Shown piece after piece: positions 37,236 through 44,793 of a stretch of 47,148 nt of DNA. Numbering within the stretch: the stretch's first letter is position 1; each line of letters starts with the position of its first letter. Origin of the DNA: Fibrobacterota bacterium (GTDB lineage Bacteria > Fibrobacterota > Fibrobacteria > UBA11236); assembly GCA_028287465.1 (NCBI GenBank), contig JAQBPO010000040.1:1-47148 (forward strand). Direction: 5' to 3'. Below the pieces are notes generated by a model. That model saw only the letters and a list, made by a program, of their open reading frames with translations, had not been told where the DNA came from and did not search any database. The position numbers were made by a program, and so were the translations under genes.

Positions 37236-38306
37236 TCAGCGCCGGGATGCACCGGCCTCGGGGATCCAGGAAAATACCGCGGTTCCCTTGCGCATCCGGC
37301 CGCTCGCATCCACGGCGTCCGCCCCCAGGGCTTCTTCCGTCGCTCCGGCCCGGATTCCGCGGGTTCGTCCCGGCAGGGCGATCGCCGTCCCGTAAAGTCG
37401 GACCTTCGCCACCGCGGGCTTTTCCGTGCGGTTGGTCCGCCAGATGCCCCAGTTGGCCCCCACTGGTCCCTCCGCGCCCTTCCAGGCCTCGTCGAAGGAG
37501 GTGAAGAGCATGAAGGACATGCCGTTGGCGGCCCCCACCTTGATGAGGTCCTCGGTGAAGCGCGCTTGGGCGGCCTCGCTCGGGATGGCCGGGGAACGCG
37601 ATTGTCCGGCGCTGGGGAAACCGGTCTCGCCGACGATGACGCGCTTCCCCGGGTACTTGGCCTTCACCAGGTTCCATCCCTTGAGCACGTGGGCGGCCCC
37701 GTTCTCGGCGGACTGGTTCTCCCAATAGGGATGCACGTGGCAGAGCACGTAATCGACCACCGGGGCCAGGTCGGCGGAATTGTCGCCGATGCGCTGGTAG
37801 ATGTCGGCGGTGGTGACGGGAATGCCCGTGCCCGCGTTCTTGACCATCTTGATGTACTCGATGAGGCGCGCCTTGGTCACGTCCTGGCGGAGCAGCACCT
37901 CGTTGCCGACGATCAATCCCTTGATGGCGGCGGCGCTCGGGCCCTTGGCCAAGGCGATGAGGGCGTTGACCTGGGCCTGGTTCGCGTTTTCGTCCTTGCC
38001 GATCCAGGCGCCCATATGGACTTCGAGCCCGGCCTCCAGGGCCAGCTTGGGGATCTGGGCGTGGATGCCGTCCGAGGCGTAGGTGCGGATGCCCTTCACC
38101 AGGGGAGCGAGGATCTTGAAGTCCTCGCGGATCTGGGCCTCGGTGGGCTCGGCGCCGCCGGGTTGCTGCCCATCGCGGTACGGGGAATAGCAGATATATT
38201 CCAGCGCCTTGGCGGAAAGGGACGGGACCAGGCAAACGGCTGCCAGCGCCGCGATCGCGGCCGCACGGAAAAACGGACTTTTCAAAACGGAAACCCCCTT
38301 GCCCAC
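37236..38306 (-). CDS. Glycoside hydrolase family 17-like beta-1,3-glucanase
   Basis: A 356-aa secreted (beta/alpha)8 enzyme. The signal peptide is residues 1-33 (LKSPFFRAAAIAALAAVCLV). The probable acid/base E136 lies in LIVGNEVLLRQD and the nucleophile E227 in VIVGETGFPSAG, in the positions and contexts of GH17; CHVHPYWE and MSFMLFTSFDEAWKG also fit. Known GH17 enzymes cut or transfer beta-1,3-glucan. Here it may degrade external glucan or remodel the cell's own osmoregulated glucan. It starts at GTG. TACCTT (complement of 38315-38320) ends eight bases before the GTG. It is followed by fmt after 18 bases. Confidence 0.9.
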   Translation of the reverse strand: MGKGVSVLKSPFFRAAAIAALAAVCLVPSLSAKALEYICYSPYRDGQQPGGAEPTEAQIREDFKILAPLVKGIRTYASDGIHAQIPKLALEAGLEVHMGAWIGKDENANQAQVNALIALAKGPSAAAIKGLIVGNEVLLRQDVTKARLIEYIKMVKNAGTGIPVTTADIYQRIGDNSADLAPVVDYVLCHVHPYWENQSAENGAAHVLKGWNLVKAKYPGKRVIVGETGFPSAGQSRSPAIPSEAAQARFTEDLIKVGAANGMSFMLFTSFDEAWKGAEGPVGANWGIWRTNRTEKPAVAKVRLYGTAIALPGRTRGIRAGATEEALGADAVDASGRMRKGTAVFSWIPEAGASRR

Positions 38307-38314
38307 CCGGGCTT

Positions 38315-38320
38315 AAGGTA
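38315..38320 (-). promoter_or_regulatory. TAnnTT box (TACCTT) eight bases before the GH17 start
   Basis: TACCTT then AAGCCCGG then GTG (38306). No Shine-Dalgarno lies between. Confidence 0.4.
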
Positions 38321-38443
38321 GGGCCGGACCCCCCGGGACGCACGGGGATTCCTGGAACGGTTCCGGGGCGGTTTTGTCCCCACCCCGCGAAGCTTTTGAT
38401 GTTTGGGACCCATGAGAAAGCTAGGGCATCGGCCCCGGATTCG

Positions 38444-38449
38444 TATCTT
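38444..38449 (+). promoter_or_regulatory. TAnnTT box (TATCTT) six bases before the HAD gene
   Basis: GTATCTT then AACCGC then ATG at 38456. The divergent 149-base gap to the GH17 gene carries one such box facing each way. Confidence 0.45.
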
Positions 38450-38455
38450 AACCGC

Positions 38456-39109
38456 ATGAAGACCTTCCGCTGCCTTATTTTCGACCTCGACGGCGTCATC
38501 ATCGACACCGAACCCAAGCACAAGGAGGCCAAGCGCATCGCCTTCGCCAAGCACGGCCTGGAGGTCCCCGAATCCCTTTACCATGAGTTCCGCGGGCGTT
38601 CCGATCAAGACATGGCCGAGCACGTGGTCGCCCACTTCGGCCCGGAGGGACTGGACTGGGCCGAGGTCCTGGAAAGCAAGCACCAGGTCTTCTCGTCCCT
38701 GGAGCACAATATCGAGCTGGTCACCGGCGTCCTCGAGTTCATCCGCGCCGCCCGGGATCGCTACGAGAAGCTGGCCGTCGCCACCTCCGCCACCGCCAAG
38801 AACCAGGGTTATGCCTTCGAGCGTTTCGCCCTGGCGCCCTATTTCGACGTGGTGGTGAACGCCCAGGATCTCACCCATACCAAGCCCCATCCGGAGGCCT
38901 ATGCGGCCACGGTCGCCAAGCTGGGGATCCCCGCCGGCGACTGCCTGGTCATCGAGGACTCGAAGAACGGGATCCTGTCGGCCAAAAGCGCGGGATGCGC
39001 GGTCGCCGCCATCACCACCTCTTTCTCCCGCATCGAATTGATCGACGCGGAAGCGGACTACCTAGTCGACGGCTTCGGGGAACTGGCCGGCCTGCTGAAG
39101 ATCCCGTAG
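38456..39109 (+). CDS. HAD-superfamily hydrolase, beta-phosphoglucomutase/phosphatase type
   Basis: A 217-aa class I HAD enzyme. Motif I is CLIFDLDGVIIDTEPKH, with nucleophile Asp and acid/base Asp. Motif II is the Thr/Ser of AVATSATAKN, motif III the Lys in HTKPHPEAYAAT, and motif IV CLVIEDSKNGILSAKSAG. A helical cap (about 20-90) makes it a C1 type, like phosphoglucomutases, phosphoglycolate phosphatases and sugar-phosphate phosphatases; which one cannot be told. I start at 38456 rather than the in-frame ATG at 38396, because the 20 extra residues read through the TATCTT box and are not HAD-like. Confidence 0.92.
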   Translation: MKTFRCLIFDLDGVIIDTEPKHKEAKRIAFAKHGLEVPESLYHEFRGRSDQDMAEHVVAHFGPEGLDWAEVLESKHQVFSSLEHNIELVTGVLEFIRAARDRYEKLAVATSATAKNQGYAFERFALAPYFDVVVNAQDLTHTKPHPEAYAATVAKLGIPAGDCLVIEDSKNGILSAKSAGCAVAAITTSFSRIELIDAEADYLVDGFGELAGLLKIP

Positions 39110-39120
39110 GCTTGGGCCGA

Positions 39121-39144
39121 GGCGGCCTCCGGGTTACGGCCGCC
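39121..39144. terminator. GC-rich hairpin between convergent genes
   Basis: GGCGGCC (39121-39127) pairs with GGCCGCC (39138-39144) around ten bases, between the HAD stop and the end of the gene at 39156. There is no T tract, so termination is only a guess. Confidence 0.4.
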
Positions 39145-39155
39145 CGCGCGCTTCT

Positions 39156-39530
39156 TCAATACCCGCCGCCGCCGCCCGTAGACGACCCCGTTCCCAGCAG
39201 GACGATGGCCGCCACCGCGAGGGCGACGAAACCCACGATCAGCAAGGTTTTCCTGCCTCCCGATTCGCCCCCCTCCTCCGAAGCCGCGGGTTTGCGCGGC
39301 TCGGGAGCGGAGACGTTCCGATCCGAACGCATCTGCGCCTTCGGCGCCGCCTTCGCCTGGACCGGAGCCGCGGAGGCGGGAGCGGCGATGGCGGACGGAG
39401 CGGATGGAGACGGGATCAGGGCGGCGGATGGATCCGCGGCGACCGCCGTTCCGGGTTCGGAATGGGATCGGGGCGCGGCAAGGGACAGGAAAAGCAGAAC
39501 GGCGGCGAAGAATCCGTAAGGGTTTCGCAT
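39156..39530 (-). CDS. Small Ala/Pro-rich exported protein with C-terminal membrane helix
   Basis: A 124-aa protein. Residues 1-24 (MRNPYGFFAAVLLFLSLAAP) form a signal peptide or first helix. Residues 25-92 are Ala/Pro/Ser-rich and probably unstructured. Residues 94-112 (TLLIVGFVALAVAAIVLLG) form a second membrane helix, and the end is the short tail GSSTGGGGGY. I recognise no family. The architecture suggests a membrane-tethered linker or spacer in the periplasm. Upstream (39531-39660) I see no promoter I would defend. Confidence 0.65.
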   Translation of the reverse strand: MRNPYGFFAAVLLFLSLAAPRSHSEPGTAVAADPSAALIPSPSAPSAIAAPASAAPVQAKAAPKAQMRSDRNVSAPEPRKPAASEEGGESGGRKTLLIVGFVALAVAAIVLLGTGSSTGGGGGY

Positions 39531-39660
39531 GGGGACCTCGTGGTGAGGGGGCGCGTACCGTTAGGAAAGAAAAATCATTCGCCGGGGTTAAACAAGCGGG
39601 GAGGTCCGCATAGGATCCCGCCAGGGCGGCGGATTCCGGTTCCCGTCATCCGTTCCCGGA

Positions 39661-40629
39661 TCAGGATTTCTTGAGGGGACGCCACCATTTTTCGTTGGCC
39701 TTGTACCATTCCACCGTCGCGGCGATCCCGGATTCGAAATCGTGCCTGGGCTTCCAGCCCAATCGTTCCCGGATCCTGGAGGCGTCGATGGCGTAGCGGC
39801 GATCGTGGCCCAGGCGGTCCTCGACGTACTTGATGCTCGTTTCGTCCTTGCCGAGCAGGCCCAGGAGCTTTTTGGCGATCTCGATGTTCTTGCGCTCGTT
39901 GTTGCCGCCGATATTGTACGTCTCGCCGGCCTTGCCCCGTTCCAGCGCGAGCAGGATTCCGGCGCAATGATCCTCTACGTGCAGCCAATCGCGGACGTTG
40001 AGGCCATCGCCGTAGATCGGTATCTGCTGGCCGTCGATGAGGTTGGTGATCAGCAGGGGGATGAGCTTTTCCGGGAACTGGTACGGCCCGTAATTGTTCG
40101 AGCTCCTGGTGATGATGGTGTCCATGCCGAAGGTATGGTGGTAGGCCGAGACCAGCATGTCCGAGCCCGCCTTGCTGGCGGAGTAGGGCGAGTTGGGCGA
40201 GAGCGGCGTCGTCTCCAGGAACAGGCCGGTGGGCCCCAGGGAACCGTAGACCTCATCCGTCGAGACATGCAGGAAGCGGGCCACCTTGGCCGCCCGCGCG
40301 ATCTCCAGGAGCACCTGGGTGCCGAGCACGTTGGTCTGCACGAAGATTTCCGGGCCCAGGATGCTGCGGTCCACGTGGGACTCGGCGGCGAAATGCACCA
40401 CCGCGTCCGGCTTCGAGGAGAAGATGTCCGTCATGAGGGAGCGGTCGCAGATATCGCTCTTGAAGAATTTGTAGGCCGGGTTCCCGGAAAGGTCGGAAAG
40501 GCTCGCGGGGTTGCCGGCATAGGTCAGCTTGTCCACGTTGGTGATCCGCCAGCCCGGACGGGTGGCCAGCACCTGGCGGATGAAATTGGATCCGATGAAT
40601 CCGCAACCGCCTGTGACGACTAGATGCAT
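39661..40629 (-). CDS. rmlB: dTDP-glucose 4,6-dehydratase
   Basis: A 322-aa extended short-chain dehydrogenase. It has the NAD motif TGGCGFIGSNFIRQ, the RmlB signature T124-D125-E126 in HVSTDEVYGSLG, Y149/K153 in SPYSASKAGSD, and RSSNNYGPYQFPEKLIPL plus LGHDRRYAIDASR near the end. It converts dTDP-glucose to dTDP-4-keto-6-deoxyglucose, a precursor of rhamnose and other deoxysugars. It is slightly shorter than many homologues. No rmlA, rmlC or rmlD is seen in this window, so they must lie elsewhere. TAAATT (complement of 40659-40664) precedes it by 29 bases. Confidence 0.94.
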   Translation of the reverse strand: MHLVVTGGCGFIGSNFIRQVLATRPGWRITNVDKLTYAGNPASLSDLSGNPAYKFFKSDICDRSLMTDIFSSKPDAVVHFAAESHVDRSILGPEIFVQTNVLGTQVLLEIARAAKVARFLHVSTDEVYGSLGPTGLFLETTPLSPNSPYSASKAGSDMLVSAYHHTFGMDTIITRSSNNYGPYQFPEKLIPLLITNLIDGQQIPIYGDGLNVRDWLHVEDHCAGILLALERGKAGETYNIGGNNERKNIEIAKKLLGLLGKDETSIKYVEDRLGHDRRYAIDASRIRERLGWKPRHDFESGIAATVEWYKANEKWWRPLKKS

Positions 40630-40702
40630 GCGCGAGCTCCCGAAATGATGGCCGAGGTAATTTAGAAAAAGGAATCGGGGCCGGCGGACGCCGTCCGGAC
40701 GG

Positions 40703-41737
40703 CTACTTGGAGAACTCCCTGGAGACCCGGATCAATTCCTTCTCGATGCGGAGGAACGCCTCCACCAGGTCGGGATCGAAATGCTTGCCGGACTCCCCGA
40801 CGATCATCTCCCGGGCGCGTTCATGGGGAATGGGCTCCTTGTAGCAGCGCCGCGATACCAGGGCGTCATACACGTCCGCCATGGCCACGATGCGGGCCGA
40901 GAGCGGGATGGATTTGCCTTTGAGGGGCTTGCCGATGCCCGGCTCCACGAACATGGCCTTGGTCGCCCCAAGCACGTTGGGGTATCCGGTCCCGTCGTAA
41001 CGCTGGTGGTGATGGTAGGCGATTTCCTTGCTCAGGGAATAGAAGGTCCGCCAGCCCAGCTTCAGCTCCAGCTCGTGCAGGAGATCGCCGCCGATGATGG
41101 TATGCATCTTCATGATCTCGAACTCGTCCGCCGTGAGGCCGCCCCGCTTCTTGAGGATGTCGTCGCGGATGCCGACCTTGCCGATGTCGTGCAAGGGGGC
41201 CGCGATGAAGATCTCGTCGCAATAGGTGCGCGTGATGTAGCTGGAGTATTCCGGGAACTTGGCCATCTCCTGCGCCAGCATGCGGGAGTAATGGCTCATG
41301 CGGATGATATGATCGCCCGTGTCCGGATCGCGCACTTCCGAGATCTTGGCGAAGCCCAGGATGGAGACCTTCTGGATCTCGTTGCCGCGCTCCAGGCCCT
41401 CGAGGATGCGTTCGTGCATGCTCTCGCTGGTCTTGCGGTATCCCGAGGAGATGACCCGCAATGCCGCGTAGGGAACCAGGAATTCCGGGAGCCACGCCAG
41501 GTATTGCAGCGGCGCCGCCGCTGCAGGCAGGAAGCCGGCCGGGCCGCCGTTCAAGGCCAGGTGCATGACGAAGCGGACCGCGTGGAAGAAGAGCCCGAAG
41601 GCGAGGGAAGGGAGGAGGGGATTGTCGAGGATGGTTTCGAACAGGGCCAGGTAGCGGGTCGCCGGAGCGCGCGCCGGGGCCTGCGCTACGGGAGGTTCGA
41701 AGCGCTTTTGCTGACCGTGGATATCCAACAACGTCAT
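40703..41737 (-). CDS. Membrane-associated HD-GYP domain protein (probable cyclic-di-GMP phosphodiesterase)
   Basis: A 344-aa protein. Residues 28-100 contain two or more hydrophobic stretches (LPSLAFGLFFHAVRFVMHLA; LQYLAWLPEFLVPYAALRV), probably membrane-spanning. From 125 there is an HD-GYP domain: H144 in TGDHIIRM, HD at 183-184 in PLHDIGKVGI, HHHQRYDGTGYP at 242-253, and ADVYDALVSRRCYKEP. Between GYP and IPLSARI there is an extra loop of about 20 residues (GATKAMFVEPGIGKPLKGK). HD-GYP enzymes usually hydrolyse cyclic-di-GMP. The 234-base gap upstream is AT-richer and holds TACTATATC near 41797, a possible promoter. Confidence 0.92.
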   Translation of the reverse strand: MTLLDIHGQQKRFEPPVAQAPARAPATRYLALFETILDNPLLPSLAFGLFFHAVRFVMHLALNGGPAGFLPAAAAPLQYLAWLPEFLVPYAALRVISSGYRKTSESMHERILEGLERGNEIQKVSILGFAKISEVRDPDTGDHIIRMSHYSRMLAQEMAKFPEYSSYITRTYCDEIFIAAPLHDIGKVGIRDDILKKRGGLTADEFEIMKMHTIIGGDLLHELELKLGWRTFYSLSKEIAYHHHQRYDGTGYPNVLGATKAMFVEPGIGKPLKGKSIPLSARIVAMADVYDALVSRRCYKEPIPHERAREMIVGESGKHFDPDLVEAFLRIEKELIRVSREFSK

Positions 41738-41971
41738 GCCTTCAAAGCCCTCTCCCTTAAACCGTTATTGCAAAAGACTCTAGATATAGTAAGTCTCAAA
41801 GTTGAGCCGGGCAGGGTGTTTTTCCGGCCGCGCCGCCTTCCCTGACCCCGCCGATATGGGGCGCGGGTGTATGATTTCCCGACGCGCCTCAAAATATTAA
41901 ATACGGAAATGCCGATTTTACTATGATTTGAAACCGGCCGGTCCCCTCCCCCGACCCCCGGAAAACCTACC

Positions 41972-42775
41972 ATGAATCCCCGATTCGAAGACGCGCTCCG
42001 GCGCTACCGGCGCACCGGCCTCGGCAAGGCGAAGCTGCTTACCGCCCTGAGCGCTTCCCTGAATCCCTCCGTGGAAAACCTGGGTTTCGCCCGCCTGGAC
42101 CATGCCCGCGAGGACCGCAAGGGTTTCCCGGAAGTCGTGTTCGGCCAGGGGAAGACCAAGGAGCAGATCGCCGCCATCGCCGCCCGCCTCCTCAAGCGAT
42201 CGGGACGCCTGCTCGTCACGCGGATCGGTCCCGAGGTCTTCGATCATCTCAAGGCCCGCCATCCGGAACTCCGGTACAATCCCGCCGCCCGGGCCGCCTA
42301 CCATGAGGGAACTCCCGCGTTACGGGCCTCCAAGGCCTTGCGCACCGGGCACGTCCTTATCCTGTGCGCCGGGACCAGCGACCTCCCGGTCGCGGAGGAG
42401 GCCGCGCTCACCGCGCGGTTGCTGGGCTGCCGGGTGAAGGCCCTCCACGACGTGGGGGTGGCCGGCCTGCATCGCCTGCTGGCCCAGCTGCCCGCCCTGA
42501 GGCGCGCCTCCGTGATCATCGCGGTGGCGGGCATGGAGGGCGCCTTGCCGAGCGTGGTGGCCGGCCTGGTGGACAAACCCGTGATCGGGCTGCCTACCAG
42601 CGTGGGGTACGGCGCGTCCATGAAGGGCATGGCCGCCTTGCTGGCCATGCTCAACTCCTGCGCGCCGGGCCTGACCGTGGTGAACATCGACAATGGCTTC
42701 GGCGCCGGTTTCGCCGCCGCCCAGATCCTGCGCCTGGCCCAAGGCGCCGGAAAGCGCCGTCCCCGGTTGCCCTGA
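41972..42775 (+). CDS. larB: LarB, nickel-pincer cofactor biosynthesis carboxylase/hydrolase
   Basis: A 267-aa PurE-related protein. The C-terminal half has VLILCAGTSDLPVAEEAALT, DVGVAGLHRLLA, VAGMEGALPSVVAGLVDKPV and IGLPTSVGYGASMKG, then LLAMLNSCAPGLTVVNIDNG, all hallmarks of LarB. Known LarB carboxylates and hydrolyses nicotinic acid adenine dinucleotide, the first step to the nickel-pincer nucleotide of lactate racemase and related enzymes. No larC, larE or larA is visible nearby. A weak TACTAT (near 41919) could be the promoter, and GGAAAA lies before the ATG. Confidence 0.95.
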   Translation: MNPRFEDALRRYRRTGLGKAKLLTALSASLNPSVENLGFARLDHAREDRKGFPEVVFGQGKTKEQIAAIAARLLKRSGRLLVTRIGPEVFDHLKARHPELRYNPAARAAYHEGTPALRASKALRTGHVLILCAGTSDLPVAEEAALTARLLGCRVKALHDVGVAGLHRLLAQLPALRRASVIIAVAGMEGALPSVVAGLVDKPVIGLPTSVGYGASMKGMAALLAMLNSCAPGLTVVNIDNGFGAGFAAAQILRLAQGAGKRRPRLP

Positions 42776-42877
42776 AATCCCGCCCCGACCGCGCCGCGGT
42801 TTCGACCGCCTCCGGGCCGCGATCACCGCCCCGCTTGCGGCCACCGCACTTGCGGCCGGCCCGGTCGAATTCGTAGA

Positions 42878-44140
42878 ATGAGCTTGGCGGCGGTTTCGCC
42901 CCGAGAAGCGAGGATTTTTCCCGTCATGGTCCTGAATCCCTCGAAAACCCCCTTTTCCGGCCTTTTCGGCCCCATCCTCCCGGGGATGACCGTCCTTGCC
43001 CTGGCTCTCGGCGGCTCCCTTTCCTGGGCGGTATCCGGGCTCCAGGCCGCGACCGAGGTCTGCGGGACCTTCTCCCTGGCCACCGAATGGACCGCCAAGC
43101 AATCCCCTTACCTGGTCACGGGCGACATCTTCATTCCCGGCAATTCCCGCCTGCGCATCGCCCCCGGGGTCATCGTCCGGTTCGCCAAGCCCAGGCCCTG
43201 CCCGGACCAGAAGCAAGCCATCCCCCAGGTCGACTGGGCGGACTCCGCGTATACCGGCATCAAGGCCGACGGCACCTTCTACAGCCTGGGCACCGAGGAG
43301 CAACCCGTCCTGTTCGAACCCGACGACCCTAAATCCGGATCGGTCGGCTGGGACGGCATCCGCCTTTCCGGTCACCAGCTCGGAGCCGCGGAGATCGCCT
43401 TCAGCGTGTTCCGCGGGGCCAACCAGGCCGTAACGGCGGACCATGGGGAATTCTTCATCCACCACAGCCTCTTCGAAGGCAACAATACCGGCGTGCTGGC
43501 GGCCAAGCGCGGGGACGTGGGGATCGTGAACTGCGATTTCATCGGCAACTTCAGCGCCGGGATCGTCATCCGCAAGGGAAGCCCGCGCATCGCCAACAAT
43601 ATCTTCCTGGGCAACCGGTCCTACGGCATCTGGGGGGACGGGCGCCCCGCCATCCGGACCTGGAACAATGCCTTCTGGGGCAACCGGGAAGAAGCCTGCT
43701 TCAAATGCCCCTACGCGATCCTGGCCCCCGTCGGGACGAATGCCAACAAGGACACCATCGACCGGTACGGGAACATGGCCGCGGACCCCGTTTTCATCGG
43801 AACGCCCAGCTATCAGGAAGCGTTGCAGGCGGATATGGCCACGGCCACGCCTCCCCATCTGATCAAGGACGCCAACCTGGCCAAGCTGGAGGCGGACGCG
43901 CGCGTGAAGGAGGAGAAGGAGGATCGGGAAGCCGGGCCGGCCGAGGCCAAGGCGGAGTCGAAGCGGAAAGCGAAGGAGAAGTTCGTCCCCGTCGGGAACG
44001 GTCCCTACCTCCTCTCGCAATACTCCAAGCTCGTGAACGCCGGTCACCAGGGGCGCGACTTCAAGGATCGCGACGGCAGCCGGAACGATATCGGCATGCA
44101 CGGCGGGCCCATGGGCCGCATCAGCTCGGATCCCTTCTAG
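42878..44140 (+). CDS. Secreted right-handed beta-helix protein, 420 aa
   Basis: After an N-terminal hydrophobic stretch (about 37-58, MTVLALALGGSLSWAVSG) the protein has a LATEWTAKQSPYLVTGDIFI opening, typical of beta-helix surface proteins. It then runs through parallel beta-helix turns with Asn ladders (FFIHHSLFEGNNTGVLAAKR, VNCDFIGNFSAGIVIRKG, RIANNIFLGNRSYGI, IRTWNNAFWGN). Near 335-370 there is a highly charged Glu/Lys helix-like insertion. The C-terminus SRNDIGMHGGPMGRIS is the usual end of such proteins. The start could instead be the ATG at 42926. Carbohydrate binding is inferred, and no catalytic residues were identified. Confidence 0.83.
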   Translation: MSLAAVSPREARIFPVMVLNPSKTPFSGLFGPILPGMTVLALALGGSLSWAVSGLQAATEVCGTFSLATEWTAKQSPYLVTGDIFIPGNSRLRIAPGVIVRFAKPRPCPDQKQAIPQVDWADSAYTGIKADGTFYSLGTEEQPVLFEPDDPKSGSVGWDGIRLSGHQLGAAEIAFSVFRGANQAVTADHGEFFIHHSLFEGNNTGVLAAKRGDVGIVNCDFIGNFSAGIVIRKGSPRIANNIFLGNRSYGIWGDGRPAIRTWNNAFWGNREEACFKCPYAILAPVGTNANKDTIDRYGNMAADPVFIGTPSYQEALQADMATATPPHLIKDANLAKLEADARVKEEKEDREAGPAEAKAESKRKAKEKFVPVGNGPYLLSQYSKLVNAGHQGRDFKDRDGSRNDIGMHGGPMGRISSDPF

Positions 44141-44209
44141 CCCCTTCCCCAAAAAGCCGCAGGTTCCCCCGTCAACGCAAATACCCCATACGATGCACGC
44201 TTCCCGGGC

Positions 44210-44239
44210 TTGCATCCCGCAGGCGTCGCCCCTTACAAT
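44210..44239 (+). promoter_or_regulatory. Candidate sigma70 promoter for the 72-aa gene
   Basis: TTGCAT (44210-44215), an 18-base spacer and TACAAT (44234-44239) lie 38 bases before the ATG at 44278. Confidence 0.5.
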
Positions 44240-44277
44240 GGGAAGGCCGGTACGTCCAGTCCCCGGCGCGGAGGCCC

Positions 44278-44496
44278 ATGGAAATCAGCAGCTCCACTTC
44301 ATCCGTCCAGGGTATCCAGCAGGCCTTCGCCGCCAATGCCGCCCGCGCCAAGCGCGTCGCCCAACCGGACGGCGGGCCCCAATTCGAAAAGGACATGGCC
44401 GAACTGCCCTCGGACGCGGACAACGTGGCCGCGAATACCAAGGCGCTCAAGACCCGGGATCAGATGTTGGGCACCCTGCTCGATATGGTCGCCTGA
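44278..44496 (+). CDS. 72-aa protein resembling the flagellar rod/hook C-terminal motif
   Basis: It begins MEISSSTSSVQGIQQAFAAN and ends ALKTRDQMLGTLLDMVA. The last 25 residues follow the pattern of FlgC/FlgG-family ends, where xANxKVIKTxDEMxGTLLDIKA is usual. The length of 72 is far shorter than a true rod protein. GGAGG sits about six bases before the ATG and a plausible promoter lies upstream, so I take it as a real gene. The frame is open further upstream, but only as a shadow of the beta-helix gene. No other flagellar gene is in the window. Function is unknown. Confidence 0.7.
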   Translation: MEISSSTSSVQGIQQAFAANAARAKRVAQPDGGPQFEKDMAELPSDADNVAANTKALKTRDQMLGTLLDMVA

Positions 44497-44497
44497 G

Positions 44498-44793
44498 CCG
44501 GCTTTCCCCCGCCGGAAAAAAGGCCGAAAAAAAAGACGGGACCCTCGCAGATCCCGCCTTTCCCTCGTGTGGTGCCCGATGCGCTCTTTGCGCGGGATCG
44601 GGTACGCGCTCCTGATAAGAAAGATCCATGCCAAACGCCGCGGGCCCGCGGAAACGCCCAAACTTTACTTTTTTGGAATGTTTGTGACAGTAAGGGACCC
44701 TAAAGGTATTTTCCTCCTGTAAAGAATCATCCCTGCTTGTCGGGATCCCTTACACGGCCCTTCCCTCTCTACCTTAACCGCCCAGGCCCTCCC
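44498..44793. other. 296-base gap with A-rich tracts and an inverted repeat
   Basis: It contains an A8 tract (about 44526-44533) next to a CGGGA/TCCCG hairpin, which on the minus strand would read as hairpin plus T8. Further on, GTAAGGGA (44690-44697) is the exact complement of TCCCTTAC (44746-44753). I see no gene or tRNA. TACCTT at 44770-44775, 18 bases before the next ATG, is the likely promoter box of the kinase gene. Confidence 0.4.

Noticed and set aside
36222-38321. A 699-codon plus-strand frame opposite fmt and GH17
   Set aside because: It is antisense to two clear enzymes and has no recognisable domain.
42320-44215. A 631-codon minus-strand frame
   Set aside because: It is antisense to larB and the beta-helix gene, and the composition is typical of GC shadows.
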